A stretch of 64,000 nucleotides of DNA from Butyrivibrio sp. NC3005 (lineage in GTDB: Bacteria > Bacillota > Clostridia > Lachnospirales > Lachnospiraceae): the NCBI RefSeq assembly GCF_000424545.1, contig NZ_AUKC01000003.1, positions 1 through 64,000 of the forward strand, in the 5' to 3' direction. Made by a program: the position numbers and the translations under genes. Below the pieces are notes generated by a model that worked only from the letters and a program-made list of their open reading frames with translations, had not been told where the DNA came from and did no database searches. This document shows positions 16,859 through 26,268 of the stretch, piece by piece; positions within the stretch are counted from its first letter, which is position 1; the number at the start of each line of letters is the position of its first letter.

Positions 16859-17443
16859 TTATTTTTTACCAATGATTGATTTGATACCTGCAAATAGCTT
16901 ATAGACTATCCATAAAGATCCAAATGCGCAGTATCCAATTATAGAACCGAACACATTCGTAATGATATCATCTGTCTGAGTAAATCCTACCGCAAATAAG
17001 AGCTGTATCATCTCAAATGAAAAACTTAAGAAAAATGCAGCTCCAATGCATACAAAAAAACTCCTGAATTTCTTAAAAGCTATTGGGAACAAAAATCCAA
17101 AAGGAATAAACATTATGATATTCTCTATAAAAAAGGCAGTATCCCAAATTGACTTCTTCCAAGTAGAAAAAGGTATAACCTCAATTTCAGACAAGCTTCC
17201 CGGCACTCTAGATAAAAGCACTCTCTGAATCATAACAGTGAAATATATAAGAATAAAGCAGATGCTAAGCGCACTTATTGGACGAAGCTTGACCTTTATT
17301 TGCTTTTTATGACACAAAATAAAATAAGAAATATATAAAAGTGCGAAAACAAACGCATATCCACATCCTCTTAAGGCATATGGAAACACGTTTTCAATAT
17401 CTGTTTGAATTACTTCTGGTAAGTTTATATAAATGTTGTACAT
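16859..17443 (-). CDS. VanZ-like membrane protein
   Basis: 194 residues with four to five predicted membrane spans. It carries the VanZ-like pattern of N-I-I-M-F-I-P-F-G-F-L-F-P followed by F-S-F-E-M-I-Q-L-L-F and TQTDDIITNVFGSIIGYCA. VanZ-family proteins are common around cell-surface polymer genes, but their biochemistry is mostly unknown. It lies between the flippase and the CpsB block with gaps of about 140 and 195 bp on its two sides. It could belong to either transcription unit. Confidence 0.85.
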   Translation of the reverse strand: MYNIYINLPEVIQTDIENVFPYALRGCGYAFVFALLYISYFILCHKKQIKVKLRPISALSICFILIYFTVMIQRVLLSRVPGSLSEIEVIPFSTWKKSIWDTAFFIENIIMFIPFGFLFPIAFKKFRSFFVCIGAAFFLSFSFEMIQLLFAVGFTQTDDIITNVFGSIIGYCAFGSLWIVYKLFAGIKSIIGKK

Positions 17444-17579
17444 AAAATCCTTTTTAAATAAATCTTTGAAATTGTGTTAATCTCTAAAAATAATTAGTTC
17501 TAACCTGCTCATAATTGTCAACGTAACAATTCTATCACACTTTCTAAAATTCGAAGTAAATTATTCACTATTGATAGAA

Positions 17580-19055
17580 TCATTTTTTCTTTGTTATAAT
17601 CAGCCCTCTAACATTATTCATTATATTGGAGGAATCATCTTTCTTAATAAATCTACTAGAAATAAGTAATATTCCAAGTACCAACATATATGATATACCA
17701 CTAAAAAAAATTTTTAGAATAAGTGCAAATACCATATTTCCAACTGGTGGTACGTATTCTTTAAACAGTAAAAACATTACGATTCCAGCTATGACAAAAG
17801 GAATCGAATTGATAATATTTCTCTTTATATTAGCCTCTTCGTATACATATGCAGCCTGTATAACACAAACTGTAATCTCTGCTCCAAGAGTTCCTATCGC
17901 AGCCCCTATCGATGCCAATTTTGGAATAAGTAAAAAGTTAGAGATTAAATTCACCGCTGCACCAGAAAACAATGACAGAATAAAAAGTTTATCTCTTTTT
18001 CTTGGTAATAAGTATTGTGTCCTAATGACATTTGCAAAAGCAAGGAACAAACAACTTGGTAGAATAATATAGAAAAGTACAACACACTTTTCGAATCCTT
18101 CCCCAAAGAAAAGAGGAACAAATATATCCGCAACCGTCATTATTCCTAAGCAAATCGAAGAAGAGATAAACATAGCAAATACAATTGATTTATTAAAAGT
18201 CTTTTCCAATTCATTGAAATTGTCATTATGCGATATAATATTTGACATCCTAGGAAGCATTACAGTTCCTAAAGCCGTAATCAAAGCAAGCGGAACATTT
18301 ATAATTTTTTCACAACTATAATAATATCCAACTTCTTTGCTACTACCTAACGTACCCAGCATTATTTTATCCATAATCCTATATAAACTAACAGCAATCG
18401 TTGGCAAAAATAAAATTAAATTAGGTTTTATATGCGATAGTATACCTTTATATGATGGTTTTATAAAACAAACTTTCTTAAAAACAGCAGGTATCACCAC
18501 AACTTGACTAAATAAAAAACCAATACTATAAATAAGAGCATATTTCCAGACATCGTTTTGATTATGTATGAATAAAAAAATAAAAAGTGTCGTTAATAGC
18601 TTTATTAATACATCTCTAATGGAAGTAAGCCTAAACTCCTCCATTCCATACAAAAACCACGTAATATCTAATGTTCCGGATATTACAACCAAACATAAAA
18701 CAAGTGCTACTATTTTGCTATGAGAAAAAAAAATCACGTATTCAAGATATGCTATTGATAATAACGTTCCAATCAAAAACTGGAACATATATATTTCCCA
18801 AAAAGTTTTTGAAAGCTTATGTCTATCATCTTTTATATATGCAATCGTTCTGTTACCATAGTTCTTCAATCCCAAAATTGATAATATATAAAAATAGTTT
18901 GCAATAGAATAAGCATATGAAAACTCTCCAACTCCCTGAGCCTTAAGGACTCTTGAAATATAAGGGGTAGTAATCAATGGAAGCATTATTCCCGTAAGCT
19001 GGTTAAATACACTAAACATGAAATTTTTCTTTACGCTTACACCATTATTATTCAT
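17580..19055 (-). CDS. Wzx-type polysaccharide flippase
   Basis: 491 residues, very hydrophobic, with about 12-14 membrane spans. The N-terminus SVFNQLTGIMLPLITTPYIS and SRVLKAQGVGEFSYAYSIAN is characteristic of the RfbX/Wzx branch of the MOP exporters. It moves undecaprenyl-linked repeat units across the membrane for the polymerase encoded upstream. It starts 3 bp after the ATP-grasp gene and is certainly in the same operon. Confidence 0.92.
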   Translation of the reverse strand: MNNNGVSVKKNFMFSVFNQLTGIMLPLITTPYISRVLKAQGVGEFSYAYSIANYFYILSILGLKNYGNRTIAYIKDDRHKLSKTFWEIYMFQFLIGTLLSIAYLEYVIFFSHSKIVALVLCLVVISGTLDITWFLYGMEEFRLTSIRDVLIKLLTTLFIFLFIHNQNDVWKYALIYSIGFLFSQVVVIPAVFKKVCFIKPSYKGILSHIKPNLILFLPTIAVSLYRIMDKIMLGTLGSSKEVGYYYSCEKIINVPLALITALGTVMLPRMSNIISHNDNFNELEKTFNKSIVFAMFISSSICLGIMTVADIFVPLFFGEGFEKCVVLFYIILPSCLFLAFANVIRTQYLLPRKRDKLFILSLFSGAAVNLISNFLLIPKLASIGAAIGTLGAEITVCVIQAAYVYEEANIKRNIINSIPFVIAGIVMFLLFKEYVPPVGNMVFALILKIFFSGISYMLVLGILLISSRFIKKDDSSNIMNNVRGLIITKKK

Positions 19056-19058
19056 ATG

Positions 19059-19949
19059 CTAAATTCCCGAAGTAAGGTCCCATTGTTTTCCTAGCATTTC
19101 ATCAAATTCTGATGGAACACATTTAAATAATCCACTTCCAGTAGAAAATGTCATTTCACCAAAATAAATTTTACCCTTAATATTGTATAAATCCACTCTA
19201 ACATGCGAAAAACCTGTTGATAATATTTCTGCTATTTCTACCATCTTGTCATAATTTTCAGGTTTTTCAATCTGATCTTTTATCGGTTCAAAATCCTCTC
19301 GATAATAAGGGAGTAAATTAAAATCTCTATCGCAAATACCTAATTTAGCATTTGTATGTACCGGATACGTATTTACCATTACATATAAGCAATAAACCTT
19401 ACCATTGAAACAAAAAAACTTATAATCTGGTAAATCTCCAACATTTATATTCAATATATTTTCTTCAACATATAATTGCGGCTTAATATTCTGATACTGT
19501 AATTCCAAAGTAGTGTATGCAAAATTAATATCGAGCCAGCTGTTGGCAGTTTTAATAGCCTTATCTAAGTTAATCTCACTTTTATTATTGACAACATAAT
19601 TAAATCCAGAACCATGATTTGCTTTTATAACAAATCTTTCTGGAAGTGAATCAAAATCAATTTCCTCCGCAGAATTATATGGTCCTTGAAGAATTGGTAT
19701 AAGGTAATCTTTCCCTATTTTTTCTTCAATCCACTTTCTAACGCGGATTTTATCAGAAAGCATTTCTAATAGTTGATTTCTTCTATGAAGTTTTGCCCAC
19801 TGTATTTTTTCTGTGTAAGTACATGGATGTTCTAAATTACACTTTTTTCCAACATTTTTAACATATCCCAATTCAATACACAACGGATACATTTCCGCTG
19901 GTATATTTTTAACAATATGATATTTTATTTTTCTGCAACTATTCATCAA
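19059..19949 (-). CDS. TupA-like ATP-grasp enzyme of polysaccharide synthesis
   Basis: 296 residues. Signatures of the TupA-like ATP-grasp group are visible: YTEKIQWAKLHRRNQLLEML, then SDKIRVRKWIEEKIGKDYLI, LPERFVIKANHGSG, YVEENILN with DYKFFCFNGKVYCLY, and VRVDLYNIKGKIYFGEMTFS. Members occur in capsule and teichuronopeptide clusters and are thought to form amide or similar bonds with ATP, decorating sugars. The exact substrate is not readable. It lies immediately before wzx. Confidence 0.87.
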   Translation of the reverse strand: MMNSCRKIKYHIVKNIPAEMYPLCIELGYVKNVGKKCNLEHPCTYTEKIQWAKLHRRNQLLEMLSDKIRVRKWIEEKIGKDYLIPILQGPYNSAEEIDFDSLPERFVIKANHGSGFNYVVNNKSEINLDKAIKTANSWLDINFAYTTLELQYQNIKPQLYVEENILNINVGDLPDYKFFCFNGKVYCLYVMVNTYPVHTNAKLGICDRDFNLLPYYREDFEPIKDQIEKPENYDKMVEIAEILSTGFSHVRVDLYNIKGKIYFGEMTFSTGSGLFKCVPSEFDEMLGKQWDLTSGI

Positions 19950-20069
19950 ACATCCTCTTTCTTAATCATAAAAAGCATATTATAATCAAGTAATCTCTTC
20001 CTTGGTATCAACAACTATTTCTTTTCAGTAGTAGTCTCTAAATCTAACATATTTTTTATATATTCACAT

Positions 20070-21230
20070 CTATACAAACTCAGAATATAAATAGAATATT
20101 TTTCTAATATTTTTTTCAGATGAAAAATCATTTACAGCTCGTTCATGTGCATTTCCACCAAATTCAGGAATCAATCTTTTGTCGGATATTATTCTTTTAA
20201 TGCATTGTGCCAAGTTCTCGCAATCGCCCCATTTATATATAAAACCATCAACTCCCTCTCTAATAATCTCTTTATTAGCCCCACTATCTGAAGCTACAAC
20301 CAATAATCCATGCATCATATATTCAACTGTAACTCTCCCAAAAGCTTCGGATTTAGAACAAATAACCCCAACATCATATTGGCCAATAATTTTTTCTGGA
20401 TTAGGAACATATCCAATAAATTTAACTACTGTTCCAAGATTATACTTTTTTACAAGCTTCTTTAACTCAGACATGTATTTTTTATTTCCATCACCTACTA
20501 TATCAAGCAATACTTGACTTTTTGTATAATTATCCATCAAAGCTATAGCTTCAATAAGATGCTTTTGACATTTAGCTTCACTTATTCCTCCAAGCATTAA
20601 TATTTTTATTCTTTCACCTTGAAAACAACCGTAGTCTCTACATTTTTCACATGCAATGCCGTTATAAATAGTAATAATCTTATTTGGAATAATTCCCCTA
20701 TTTATCCAATGGTTACGAACTGAATCAGAAACCGCAACAAGTAAAGTCCTACTATCATTCATTAAATCTATATAATCATTTCTGAAATGAAAACAGTTAA
20801 AATCTGAATCTCCGTATTCTCTTATATGCCAAATCAATCGCTTATTATACTTTCGGGCAAGTCTAATTCCAATATCATCTCTTGATGAATTACTATGTAT
20901 CAAATCAATTTCATCAAATTTGATACTTCTATTAAGAAACAATTCTATATTAATTGTTCCTATAGCATATTCTATATATTTTAAAACAACTTTTATGGGG
21001 AATACCAATTTGCTATATGGTCTACTTTGACAATACTGACCAAATACTTTGCATATTACTTTTTCACAATATGCCTCATACATATGACGATTATGACGTA
21101 ATTTAAATGGAATTAATAAATATATTTTCACCTTATCGCCATACAATTGTTTCAATCCCTTTAACGTATAAAGCATTGATTTTGACGCACCATATTTACT
21201 ATCAGAATCTGAAATATATAAAACATTCAT
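20070..21230 (-). CDS. Family 4 glycosyltransferase (GT-B fold)
   Basis: 386 residues. Two Rossmann-like halves. The C-terminal half has ILMLGGISEAKCQKHLIEAI, then VVKFIGYVPNPEKIIGQYDV, and the E-x7-E nucleotide-sugar motif within SEAFGRVTVEYMMHGLLVVA. It adds one sugar to the lipid-linked repeat. Donor and acceptor cannot be told. The start follows GGAG. It lies downstream of the polymerase gene with a 262-bp gap that holds a gene remnant. Confidence 0.9.
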   Translation of the reverse strand: MNVLYISDSDSKYGASKSMLYTLKGLKQLYGDKVKIYLLIPFKLRHNRHMYEAYCEKVICKVFGQYCQSRPYSKLVFPIKVVLKYIEYAIGTINIELFLNRSIKFDEIDLIHSNSSRDDIGIRLARKYNKRLIWHIREYGDSDFNCFHFRNDYIDLMNDSRTLLVAVSDSVRNHWINRGIIPNKIITIYNGIACEKCRDYGCFQGERIKILMLGGISEAKCQKHLIEAIALMDNYTKSQVLLDIVGDGNKKYMSELKKLVKKYNLGTVVKFIGYVPNPEKIIGQYDVGVICSKSEAFGRVTVEYMMHGLLVVASDSGANKEIIREGVDGFIYKWGDCENLAQCIKRIISDKRLIPEFGGNAHERAVNDFSSEKNIRKIFYLYSEFV

Positions 21231-21248
21231 AATATCTCCATAGAATAA

Positions 21249-21359
21249 TCAAAAACTACCCTCACGTATTATCTTTAGGTTATATAGGTAATCGTAAAAT
21301 GATTTAACTAGAAACCAGTTTCCAATAAGCATTGAAGATAAAATTTTTTCTATATTCAT
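21249..21359 (-). pseudogene. Remnant resembling the C-terminus of the large HAD protein
   Basis: A 36-codon reading frame just upstream of the GT4 gene translates to ILSSMLIGNWFLVKSFYDYL followed by YNLKIIREGSF. It lines up with the last residues of the HAD protein at 22982 (LKCTFGSWFPAKTFYDLLYA): both have a G-x-W-F-x-x-K-[ST]-F-Y-D-x-L-Y pattern. Stops precede it in frame. It is read here as a leftover of a second copy of that gene. Confidence 0.5.
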
Positions 21360-21492
21360 TTTTAATCAATTTCTGAAGTTATTCTTTTAATAATCCACCA
21401 CCATAAATATGCAAACTCTACTCATTCAACTTTTCAGCTGATACAAAATCTCAAATTAATAATTCTTGCTCCTTCTCAGATATTGATTTATT

Positions 21493-22647
21493 TCAAAATA
21501 GCAGATCCTCCCAGCTAAAGAAAAAACTGTATGGAATTACGCCATCTCCATCATGTACCCCTAGTCTCCACATGTACGCTACTGATACAACGCATATTAG
21601 CGCCTTTAATATCCAATTATCATTAAAAAACTTCTTTATTATGAACGGTATAGTTAGAATCACCCAATAAACAAACAGTGACTTCAATCGATTAAAAATA
21701 TCACTACTAAGAATCAAATATGTCATGCATAAATAAATTGCATTCATACATGCCAATACATTTCCCAAATCATCGTTTGCGATGCTCGTAATTTTTTCTC
21801 CAGCTTCAACATTTCTTATTTCTTTAACTTCTCGAAATTTCAGTTTATACAAACCATAGACAAGCAAAATCTGCAATATAAGTGCCATAAAGAAATCAGC
21901 ATACCGGTATATACTTCTTTTTTCAACAAATAATTTTGTATATTTCAAATAATGCCTATATTTAGGAAAAATATTAACGAATATTCCTATTACCCTATCA
22001 TATGCAAATGCAATTACTATTGATGCGCCTGAAAAAATCACAACAATTTTATGACTAATACGTGGAACTAGACATATAAACGCATATATTGGAAACATTA
22101 CAACTGCCACATTATGGATAAACGTAGCAACAAAGCATAACAGCATTGCTTTAATGAATTTTTTTTCAACTGTATATCTGAAACCAAACAACAAAACTGC
22201 AGATGCCAATGCCTGTCTCGTTTGATTCATTGAATTAAAAAATATTCCCAACGTAATAAATAAAAAAATGGAAACTTGGATATCACAAGAATAGCTTGTT
22301 ATAAAAAAATATAAAGCTACATAGATAACTATCGAACAACAAATATTAAAAATATAAACATTATCTGTAAATTGTCTGATTACCAAATCCCATAAATTGT
22401 ATACCCAATGATAATTAGAATCAAAAAAATGTACTTCATCTATTGTCATTTTAAGGAAAAATCTTGAATAGTTATATGTATCCTTTCCAACTTCCAACGA
22501 TCTTAAACCAGCTACACAACATAAAAAAGCACAAGAAAAAAAAACTTTCTTAACATGCACGAAAATCTTATTATCATAATTTGTTATTTTAAAACCTATA
22601 GACCCCAAGATTACTATTATTCCCAATAAATATAAATAAAAATGCAT
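21493..22647 (-). CDS. EpsG-family polysaccharide polymerase (Wzy-like)
   Basis: 384 residues, about ten membrane spans. The early LRSLEVGKDTYNYSRFFLKM and later NQTRQALASAVLLFGFRYTV with FIHNVAVVMFP are typical of the EpsG/Wzy group. It would link flipped repeat units outside the membrane. Sequence conservation among polymerases is low, so the call rests on topology, these patterns and position between glycosyltransferases and flippase. Confidence 0.88.
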   Translation of the reverse strand: MHFYLYLLGIIVILGSIGFKITNYDNKIFVHVKKVFFSCAFLCCVAGLRSLEVGKDTYNYSRFFLKMTIDEVHFFDSNYHWVYNLWDLVIRQFTDNVYIFNICCSIVIYVALYFFITSYSCDIQVSIFLFITLGIFFNSMNQTRQALASAVLLFGFRYTVEKKFIKAMLLCFVATFIHNVAVVMFPIYAFICLVPRISHKIVVIFSGASIVIAFAYDRVIGIFVNIFPKYRHYLKYTKLFVEKRSIYRYADFFMALILQILLVYGLYKLKFREVKEIRNVEAGEKITSIANDDLGNVLACMNAIYLCMTYLILSSDIFNRLKSLFVYWVILTIPFIIKKFFNDNWILKALICVVSVAYMWRLGVHDGDGVIPYSFFFSWEDLLF

Positions 22648-22731
22648 ATAACATTCCTATTCTACTGCATGAGATGCTCCTTTATTCTAAAATACGGATT
22701 TAATCTCATACAATTTCCTATTATTCCGATT

Positions 22732-22985
22732 TTATCCTGCGAAATTCCAAATTTCCAAAAAACAAAAGTAATGATATAGGAAGCTTTCTGTATATTCTTT
22801 ATATTCTTCCCTCTTTTTCATAATGATTTCATTAGTTTTTCCTACTTTTGCTATTATCACATTACATTTAAACATTCCATCTTCATTTTTAAACTCTAAC
22901 TTCTGATAGGCATTTTTATTCAAGAACGTCAAGATTTACTACAATTGTCAAACTTCCAGCAAAACTCTCTTCAAATACATATCAG
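22732..22985 (-). pseudogene. Possible degraded gene between HAD protein and polymerase
   Basis: This 334-bp gap has a frame starting at TTG (22932) that gives KLEFKNEDGMFKCNVIIAKV followed by a charged stretch, and a different frame upstream giving VFEESFAGSLTIVVNLDVLE. Both read like real protein and would join across a frameshift near 22920. No family is recognised. It could also be chance in AT-rich DNA. Confidence 0.25.
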
Positions 22986-24763
22986 TTATTTTTTTTGAAT
23001 GCGTACAATAAATCATAAAATGTTTTAGCAGGAAACCAACTTCCAAATGTACATTTTAGATACGCTGTTTTCCATACACTATTCATAAAAGTATTTTTAA
23101 AATTCCTGATGGATAAAGTCTTTAATCCAAATCCAGAACTCAAACTATATGACTCATCTATAAATGCCAGCCCCTTGAAGAAATCTAGATCCTCCTTCGA
23201 TGGACTATTTCCAAATTTAAGCAAATTGAATGAAGAAAGATATTGATCAAAAATCAAAATATGTTTGGTTGAACTATCATGCATATCATTAACAAAATCC
23301 AGCATCCCCTGCTGAATCATTGCTATTTTCTTTGAATCATTCTCACTATACTCGTATCGGCATCGCTCTATCTCAATGGAATTCTCTCTTGTTGAATAAT
23401 TCTTTACACTTCCATTTTGCTCAGATAAAATACTCTCCAATAACCCAACAAACGAAAATACATCTCTCTGTTTCTTAACACTATCTCCATTGAATAAAAA
23501 GCCTTCTTTATAATCTTCACGATAGTTATTAATATGAACTCCTAGGTATAGACCTTTTATGTTCTTTACAATTTTTCTTGTTTCCAAATAATCATTTAAA
23601 TATCGTTGCATGGTACCTGCCCACCCAACATCAACTATCACACAATCCTCATGGCTATCAAATCCAACATTTTTAAAATACTTTTCCATCGCTTCATACT
23701 GATTATGTGACTTTTCTCTAATTTCTAATATATGCCTAATTATGAACGAATATGCTTCATTATCATGGATAATCTCACTTGATGAAGAATAAAACCTTTC
23801 TGCTAAGTTCTGAGCTTTTTCATCTTTTTTCAAACAATCTTGTATATTTAAAAGTGATACAATCTTCTCAAAGCTTATCTTTCTATCTATACGAAGACTT
23901 TTAATCATACTTTCAACATCATCATATATCCACAACAATGAACCTATGATACTTCTTCTGGAAATAAGCATATATTTCATGTTATTTGTCTTCATTCCCA
24001 TTATTTCTAATGCCTTAAGAAAGATATATCCTTCTCTGGAAAGAAAAAAAACTGGTTCTTTTGATTCTGAAAGTTTATCATTTAACCAATTAGCAAAACC
24101 ATATAATAGTGGCCCAAAGTATTGATATCCAATTTTATATTCATAATTCTTACCCGAAATATGATTTTCTATAAATCTATTTAGATTTCTTATTTCATTA
24201 TTACGACTATTCAAGTTGTAACTGCTTTTTTCTTGCTTTAACCATATTGCTTTGATACCAAGCATACGCGGTTTTAGATAATCACTTCTTATCGCATCAC
24301 CAATATGAACTATATCTTCAAATTCAGCATTGACTTTCTCTCGAATCAGCTTATATAACCCACCATCTTTTTTTGTGCATCCATAATCACTAGACACAAA
24401 TAGCAAATCATAATCAACACCTTTAACAACACCTATGTTTATCAATAAATCTCCAACCATCTGCCCGCTCAGATACATATCGGAAGTAAGTATAATTATT
24501 TTTCCATCTTTTTTTAGACGTCTCATAACAGAAATCATGGAATCAATTGGATGTACAATTGAAATTTCAGCCTCATATAATGCTTCAAGATTTTCTTTTA
24601 TTGAAAAATCTTTATTGCCGTTTTTCATTGCTTTTGCAATTTGAATTACATCATTAGGATTCACCACATCTCTAGTTATAAGTGTTCCAAACACATCAAA
24701 AGAGATAACCTTTGCATGTTTGCATCTGTTATAAATAGTCTCCATTTTTTTCGAGTAACCCAT
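22982..24763 (-). CDS. Large HAD-superfamily protein of polysaccharide cluster
   Basis: 593 residues. The first 200 are a HAD fold: motif I FDVFGTLITR at about 22-31, motif II IILTSDMYLS, a Lys in TKKDGGLYKLI, and motif IV HIGDAIRSDYLKPRMLGIKA. Residues about 205-593 are a large uncharacterised module with LYGFANWLNDKL, FFLSREGYIFLKALEIMG, and DCVIVDVGWAGTMQRYLNDY. Proteins of this build occur among glycosyltransferases in many polysaccharide loci, but their activity is not established. A phosphatase or a phospho-sugar transfer role is possible. Motif I has D-x-F where the second Asp of classical HAD phosphatases would be. Confidence 0.8.
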   Translation of the reverse strand: MGYSKKMETIYNRCKHAKVISFDVFGTLITRDVVNPNDVIQIAKAMKNGNKDFSIKENLEALYEAEISIVHPIDSMISVMRRLKKDGKIIILTSDMYLSGQMVGDLLINIGVVKGVDYDLLFVSSDYGCTKKDGGLYKLIREKVNAEFEDIVHIGDAIRSDYLKPRMLGIKAIWLKQEKSSYNLNSRNNEIRNLNRFIENHISGKNYEYKIGYQYFGPLLYGFANWLNDKLSESKEPVFFLSREGYIFLKALEIMGMKTNNMKYMLISRRSIIGSLLWIYDDVESMIKSLRIDRKISFEKIVSLLNIQDCLKKDEKAQNLAERFYSSSSEIIHDNEAYSFIIRHILEIREKSHNQYEAMEKYFKNVGFDSHEDCVIVDVGWAGTMQRYLNDYLETRKIVKNIKGLYLGVHINNYREDYKEGFLFNGDSVKKQRDVFSFVGLLESILSEQNGSVKNYSTRENSIEIERCRYEYSENDSKKIAMIQQGMLDFVNDMHDSSTKHILIFDQYLSSFNLLKFGNSPSKEDLDFFKGLAFIDESYSLSSGFGLKTLSIRNFKNTFMNSVWKTAYLKCTFGSWFPAKTFYDLLYAFKKNN

Positions 24764-24803
24764 ATTCTAAACCCTTAATTTATTATGATGAATCAAAAAG
24801 CAA

Positions 24804-24896
24804 CTACTCTTTTTTAACAACCAACCTATCGTATCTCAACAGTTTTATATACGAAAAAAACAATCCAATTATTGCAATAAATATAAAAAACGTCAT
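24804..24896 (-). CDS. Small single-span membrane peptide, translationally coupled
   Basis: 30 codons, starting at an ATG that overlaps the TGA of the upstream glycosyltransferase (ATGA). It gives a hydrophobic segment FFIFIAIIGLFFSYI followed by a basic tail with RYDRLVVKKE. The overlap is the usual arrangement for coupled genes. It could be a real small membrane protein or the stub of a lost gene. No homologue is known to me. Confidence 0.4.
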   Translation of the reverse strand: MTFFIFIAIIGLFFSYIKLLRYDRLVVKKE

Positions 24897-25930
24897 TTAT
24901 AAACTTCTTCATATTTACGACACATTCCTTCAAGCGAGTAATTTGCCTTAATATATTTACATGCTTCCTTACCATAATCTTCATTGTCTATAATCTGTTT
25001 GCAAGCTTCCTCTAACTTATTAAACAAAGTTCCTGTTTTTCCCTTTACAATTAGTTCATTATTCCCCTCAACATTTGAAACCACACACTTTTTTTCCATA
25101 TACATTGCTTCCATTAAAGCAATAGGAAGCCCTTCCCACAAACTTGTAGACAAATAACAATCATAGTTTTTAGCCCGACGTATTACTTCTTTTCTTGGTA
25201 ATAATCCAGTTATTTCGATATTAGGACTTGTTAATTGATTCCTATCATCTCCATCACCAATCCAAACAAATCTATATTCTGGAAGTTTAGTTGCAATCTC
25301 ATTGAATAACCTTGGGTTCTTTTGTGGACCTATTCTGCCCGCAGTATAAATAGTATATCTATGCTCCTGTTCAATAACATTCGCCTCTGCTTCATTTACA
25401 AGCTTTGTATCTAATCCATTGTTTATTAAAACTGCTTTTTTTGTGAACTTTTTAGCTACTTTATACTCATTTTTTCCACATGCTATTATCCCATCGCAAA
25501 AATGTGTAAGAAAACTCTCCATTGTAATTAATAGTACACGCTTAATTCTATTTTGGTCTTTTCTCAAAAAACAAAATCCATGAGGTGTATAGTATTTTTC
25601 AGCGCTACATCTCCATAACCCTAAACGAGCATCGATTCCAGCTTTAGTAGAATGAATGTGTATCACTTCAGGATTCTCTTCACAAACAATGCGTCTTAAA
25701 TCTTTAATTGCGGTAATATCTCCCTTAATTGATATTTTAAGTTTTAAAGAAGGTAATGGAATCAGTTTGACTCGAGAGTCAAATACCTCATTAAGATTTT
25801 TGGGCGTATCAAATCTTAATCCAAAAACAACCACAAACTGATATTTATCAGATAGACCATTACATATACCAGCAATTACTGGAAGCACACCTCCAGAAAG
25901 TACTTCAGTAACATGCATAATTTTTTTCAT
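24893..25930 (-). CDS. Family 4 glycosyltransferase (GT-B fold)
   Basis: 345 residues. The N-terminus MHVTEVLSGGVLPVIAGICN and IHIHSTKAGIDARLGLW belong to the GT4 group near CapM/WbnK-like transferases. The donor site shows IYTAGRIGPQKNPRLFNEIA and E-x7-E in SLWEGLPIALMEAM. It is the first recognisable gene of the transferase/flippase block. Upstream lies about 340 bp without a gene. The sugar specificity is unknown. Confidence 0.9.
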   Translation of the reverse strand: MKKIMHVTEVLSGGVLPVIAGICNGLSDKYQFVVVFGLRFDTPKNLNEVFDSRVKLIPLPSLKLKISIKGDITAIKDLRRIVCEENPEVIHIHSTKAGIDARLGLWRCSAEKYYTPHGFCFLRKDQNRIKRVLLITMESFLTHFCDGIIACGKNEYKVAKKFTKKAVLINNGLDTKLVNEAEANVIEQEHRYTIYTAGRIGPQKNPRLFNEIATKLPEYRFVWIGDGDDRNQLTSPNIEITGLLPRKEVIRRAKNYDCYLSTSLWEGLPIALMEAMYMEKKCVVSNVEGNNELIVKGKTGTLFNKLEEACKQIIDNEDYGKEACKYIKANYSLEGMCRKYEEVYK

Positions 25931-26147
25931 TTATTCTCCTGAAACCTCAATAACTCGAATGATTATATACAACCTTCTTGACATCTTAAAAACACACGCT
26001 ATTCTTGGCTTATAATCGAAAAACAGCCCCATGCCTCAAAATATATTTACGAATAAAATTGGATAATTAAAGAAAACCCCACGCTACCAGCAAAAAAGAA
26101 GCTAGTTATACCACACTTCTTATATCGACATATTTATCCAAAAATTA

Positions 26148-26190
26148 ATAGGCAATCGAACACTTTTTTGTGTCGATTGCCTATTATATC
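26148..26190 (-). terminator. Terminator after the GH13 gene
   Basis: ATAGGCAATCGA (26148-26159) and TCGATTGCCTAT (26173-26184) form a 12-bp perfect stem with CAC/GTG extending into the loop. It lies about 85 bp past the GH13 stop codon. The rest of the 25931-26268 gap shows no gene; the promoter for the transferase block must lie there. Confidence 0.6.
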
Positions 26191-26268
26191 TTCATCGCTA
26201 TAAAACATTACTTACTCAAACAATTCTAGGTTACTGTGGATTTATATCTTACTAATCAAGAAATTTTG

